A stretch of DNA of 15,608 nucleotides, taken from assembly GCA_009781325.1 (NCBI GenBank), contig WQYJ01000024.1:1-15608 (forward strand), given 5' to 3'. This stretch comes from Propionibacteriaceae bacterium (GTDB lineage: Bacteria > Actinomycetota > Actinomycetes > Propionibacteriales > Propionibacteriaceae). This document shows, piece by piece, positions 14,023 through 15,608 of this stretch. The notes beneath the pieces were generated by a model that did no database searches, was not told the DNA's origin, and saw nothing but the letters and a program-made list of their open reading frames with translations. Both the position numbers and the translations under genes were made by a program. Position 1 is the stretch's first letter; each line of letters starts with the position of its first letter.

Positions 14023-14619
14023 CTAGGCCCACAGTGAGGTCCAGCGGACCCCGCAGTCGGCAAGCATTTGGCGTACGAGCGGCAGTGAGAGACCGACGAC
14101 ATTGTGCGGGTCCCCTTCGATTCCTGAGATGAAGGGCCCGCCTAGGCCGTCGATGGTGAAACCGCCTGCGACGTGCTCGGGTTCTCCGGTGGCGACGTAG
14201 TCGTCGATCTCTTCGTCGGTGAGGTCAGCGACGTGGATAATAGTTTTTCCGCATCTGTTGACGCGTTGTACGTGGTCTGTTGCCACGATGATGTGATGGC
14301 CGGTGATCAGTACCCCTGAACGTCGGCGCGTACGTTGAAGGAGTTGGACCGCAGCTTCACGCGAGCCAGGCTTTCCTTCGGGTTTTCCGTCGAAGTCCAA
14401 GATTGAATCGCAGCCGATAATGATGCAATCCACGGGCTCGCCGAGTTGGGCGAAGACCTTCTCGGCTTTCATTTCAGCTAGGCATGAGGCGAGTTCAGGG
14501 ATAGTGTCGGCAGTGACGACTGTCTCGTCAACATCGGAGACCACCACCTCGGGGCACAACCCAGCAGATTGCAGGGTTTGAAGCCGCGCCGGAGATGCGG
14601 AAGCAAGGATGAGCCTCAT
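14023..14619 (-). CDS. maf: Maf-family nucleoside triphosphate pyrophosphatase
   Basis: House-cleaning enzyme that hydrolyses non-canonical or modified nucleoside triphosphates (dTTP/UTP/m7GTP group) to monophosphates. The 198 residues carry LILASASPARLQTL at the N terminus (usually SxSPRR, so one Arg is replaced by Ala11), SDVDET near 28-33, GCDSIL with Asp71 in the active site, and GKPGS at 82-86. The GLGGPFISGIEGDPHNVVGL block lies near 155-174. The ATG has no Shine-Dalgarno and lies 6 nt from a -10-like TACCGT on the same strand, suggesting a leaderless transcript. Pairing with birA fits actinobacterial neighbourhoods around acyl-CoA carboxylase genes. Confidence 0.93.
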   Translation of the reverse strand: MRLILASASPARLQTLQSAGLCPEVVVSDVDETVVTADTIPELASCLAEMKAEKVFAQLGEPVDCIIIGCDSILDFDGKPEGKPGSREAAVQLLQRTRRRSGVLITGHHIIVATDHVQRVNRCGKTIIHVADLTDEEIDDYVATGEPEHVAGGFTIDGLGGPFISGIEGDPHNVVGLSLPLVRQMLADCGVRWTSLWA

Positions 14620-14624
14620 TCTGT

Positions 14625-14631
14625 TACGGTA
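14625..14631. promoter_or_regulatory. Symmetric -10 element shared by maf and birA
   Basis: The seven bases TACGGTA read as TACGGT on the + strand (14625-14630) and TACCGT on the - strand (14631-14626); both satisfy TANNNT. The + element ends 7 nt before the birA GTG (14638) and the - element ends 6 nt before the maf ATG (14619). Neither gene has a Shine-Dalgarno or a clear -35. This is consistent with one bidirectional promoter core producing two leaderless mRNAs. Confidence 0.5.
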
Positions 14632-14637
14632 CCAGGT

Positions 14638-15498
14638 GTGGACACTGTTGTGTTGTTTAGAGATGAAGTGTTGAGGCTAGCTGCCTCAACTCAGTCGGTG
14701 TGGACTGTCGATGTTGTTGAGTCCACGGGGTCAACGAACACTGATCTGGTGGCTAGGGTGCGGGCTGGGCTAGTGGGGGATTACGCCGTCTTAGTTGCCC
14801 TGGATCAGGCTCAAGGCAAGGGTCGGCTGTCACGGACCTGGGATACTCCGGGCGGTGAGGCGGTAGCCATGTCCATGGCGGTGCCGCTAGATTCGCTAGG
14901 GCCGTCATGGGGACTGATACCCATCGCAACCGGTATAGCAGTTGTTCGCGCCATCGCCAATTTCGGAGTGAGAGCGACATTGAAGTGGCCCAACGACGTA
15001 TTTATCCACGGGAAGAAGGTATGTGGAATCCTCGTCGAGGTCGTAGAGCGTACCGCTGTGATCGGCGTAGGGATCAACGTTCTCCAGACCCAAGAGACCA
15101 TCGGCTATCCAACCGCAATCTCACTATCAATGGCAGGCGCTGGTGTTGAACGTGAACAAATAGTAGCCGCAGTACTCAAGCACCTCAGCAATGCCCTATC
15201 CCTACTCACCACAGACTTGGGCAGGATCGCCCTCGTGGAAGAATACCGCCGCAAGAGCCACACCCTCGGAACAACAGTACGCGTCTACATAGATGAGCAA
15301 ACCTATGAGCAAGGAGAAGCAGTAGACATAGCCCCGGACGGCCAACTAATAGTAAGAATCAACGGCGAACCCCGCCCCTTCGCCAGCGGAGACGTAGTCG
15401 GAGTCCGCGAGGACGTGATACCGGGCCGTCACCCCAGGGCCAAGACACCAGGGAACCGAGCCCCCGGTCATCCCGCCGTCAGGCGGGACCCCCGGTAG
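14638..15498 (+). CDS. birA: Biotin--[acetyl-CoA-carboxylase] ligase, with repeat-derived C-terminal tail
   Basis: Enzyme that makes biotinyl-AMP and transfers biotin to the carrier lysine of acyl-CoA carboxylases. The 286-residue product lacks the N-terminal helix-turn-helix of E. coli BirA, so it is a ligase without repressor function. Motifs: STGSTNTD (29-36), QGKGRLSRTW (59-68, the biotin/AMP loop, usually GRGRxGRxW), KWPND (116-120), GKKVCGILVEV (125-135) and VIGVGINV. The frame is open back to 14569 inside maf, but GTG 14638 fits the leaderless -10 and family length. After FASGDVVGVR the protein normally ends; here 29 Pro/Arg-rich residues follow, the last ten encoded by a palindromic repeat. 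Codon choice in the last third shifts to ATA, GTA and CTA. Confidence 0.88.
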   Translation: MDTVVLFRDEVLRLAASTQSVWTVDVVESTGSTNTDLVARVRAGLVGDYAVLVALDQAQGKGRLSRTWDTPGGEAVAMSMAVPLDSLGPSWGLIPIATGIAVVRAIANFGVRATLKWPNDVFIHGKKVCGILVEVVERTAVIGVGINVLQTQETIGYPTAISLSMAGAGVEREQIVAAVLKHLSNALSLLTTDLGRIALVEEYRRKSHTLGTTVRVYIDEQTYEQGEAVDIAPDGQLIVRINGEPRPFASGDVVGVREDVIPGRHPRAKTPGNRAPGHPAVRRDPR

Positions 15499-15589
15499 CC
15501 AATGTAGGGACTTGGGTAAAGACCTGTACCACAGTCCTCACGTCGGCCGCCGGGGGTCCTGCATTCCGCTACGCTTCACGCAGGATGAC
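15467..15589. repeat. Imperfect palindromic (REP/BIME- or MITE-like) repeat
   Basis: Two related units face each other. Left unit: GTCATCC (15467-15473), a hairpin TCCCGCC/GGCGGGA (15471-15488, 4-nt loop), then GGACCCCCGG (15486-15495). Right unit, inverted: CCGGGGGTCC (15550-15559), a hairpin TCCTGC/GCAGGA (15557-15585), then GGATGAC (15583-15589). The intervening bases also pair imperfectly around a centre near 15522, with differences that are mostly transitions. The left unit holds the birA stop codon. No transposase is visible, and the flank after 15589 ends in CCCCCC at the window edge, so the full extent is unknown. Confidence 0.7.
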
Positions 15590-15608
15590 AGTGGTGGGTC
15601 AGCCCCCC
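15499..15608. other. Non-coding 3' flank of birA
   Basis: No gene is supportable after the birA stop. The stretch is made of the repeat centre, the right repeat unit and a short tail of G/C runs. The palindrome could fold in RNA and act as the birA 3' end or transcription terminator, but no U-tract follows either hairpin. Confidence 0.5.

Noticed and set aside
14011..14050. CTAG and GGACC/GGTCC dyads between ilvC and maf as a bidirectional terminator
   Set aside because: Stems are 4-5 bp, there is no T-tract on either strand, and most of the segment is maf coding sequence.
14569..14637. Upstream start for birA inside maf
   Set aside because: It would antisense the conserved maf N terminus and adds Arg-rich residues not seen in the family; GTG 14638 fits the leaderless promoter.
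1..15608. Defence island, prophage, CRISPR array or novel multi-gene system
   Set aside because: Every sizeable reading frame belongs to a known housekeeping family; no spaced direct repeats, integrase, transposase or toxin-antitoxin pair was seen.

Overview
The window is chromosomal housekeeping DNA from an actinobacterium of moderate-to-high GC (roughly 57% by eye). The evidence is the gene order parA-scpA-scpB-rluB, the pafB-pafC pair of WYL-domain regulators, a HelY-type Ski2-like helicase and the ilvBNC operon with a peptide leader. Frequent GTG starts and several apparently leaderless genes fit the same assignment. Order Propionibacteriales is my best guess, but this is inference. No phage, plasmid, CRISPR, tRNA or rRNA signal was seen.

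Layout. (1) 1-2199, + strand: the last codons of a ParA-like ATPase, then scpA, scpB and rluB, packed with 4-14 bp overlaps or no gap. This is the chromosome-segregation/condensin-accessory cassette plus a 23S rRNA pseudouridine synthase. (2) 2208-3290, +: a lipoprotein with two FKBP domains and its own promoter. (3) 3228-4181, -: gluQ (glutamyl-Q tRNA(Asp) synthetase), convergent with and overlapping the FKBP gene. (4) 4257-9292, +: pafB-pafC, a lipid/diacylglycerol kinase, and a helY-like helicase that is short for its family. (5) 9309-10073: a lone hisF. (6) 10080-10541: a HIT-family hydrolase with a near-consensus promoter. (7) 10565-14014: ilvB-ilvN-ilvC behind a leader with a VLV-containing mini-ORF and a strong intrinsic terminator, so probably ribosome-mediated attenuation. 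(8) 14023-15498: maf (-) and birA (+), diverging from one symmetric -10 element and both apparently leaderless. (9) 15467-15608: an imperfect palindromic repeat that overlaps the 3' end of birA and may run out of the window.

Working together: ScpA/ScpB join SMC in condensing and segregating the chromosome with ParA. PafB/PafC is a DNA-damage-response activator in mycobacteria. IlvB/IlvN make acetolactate or acetohydroxybutyrate, which IlvC isomerises and reduces toward valine, leucine and isoleucine. There are no gene-free stretches over 300 bases; the longest is the 177-nt leader between the HIT gene and ilvB, which is packed with regulatory structure.

The coding content is ordinary. The points worth a second look are non-coding or architectural: the ilv attenuator, the shared symmetric -10 between maf and birA, a strong apparent excess of the palindrome CGTACG in all reading phases, the inverted-repeat element captured by the birA reading frame, and a HelY lacking about 200 residues. 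I did not find a clearly new multi-gene system.
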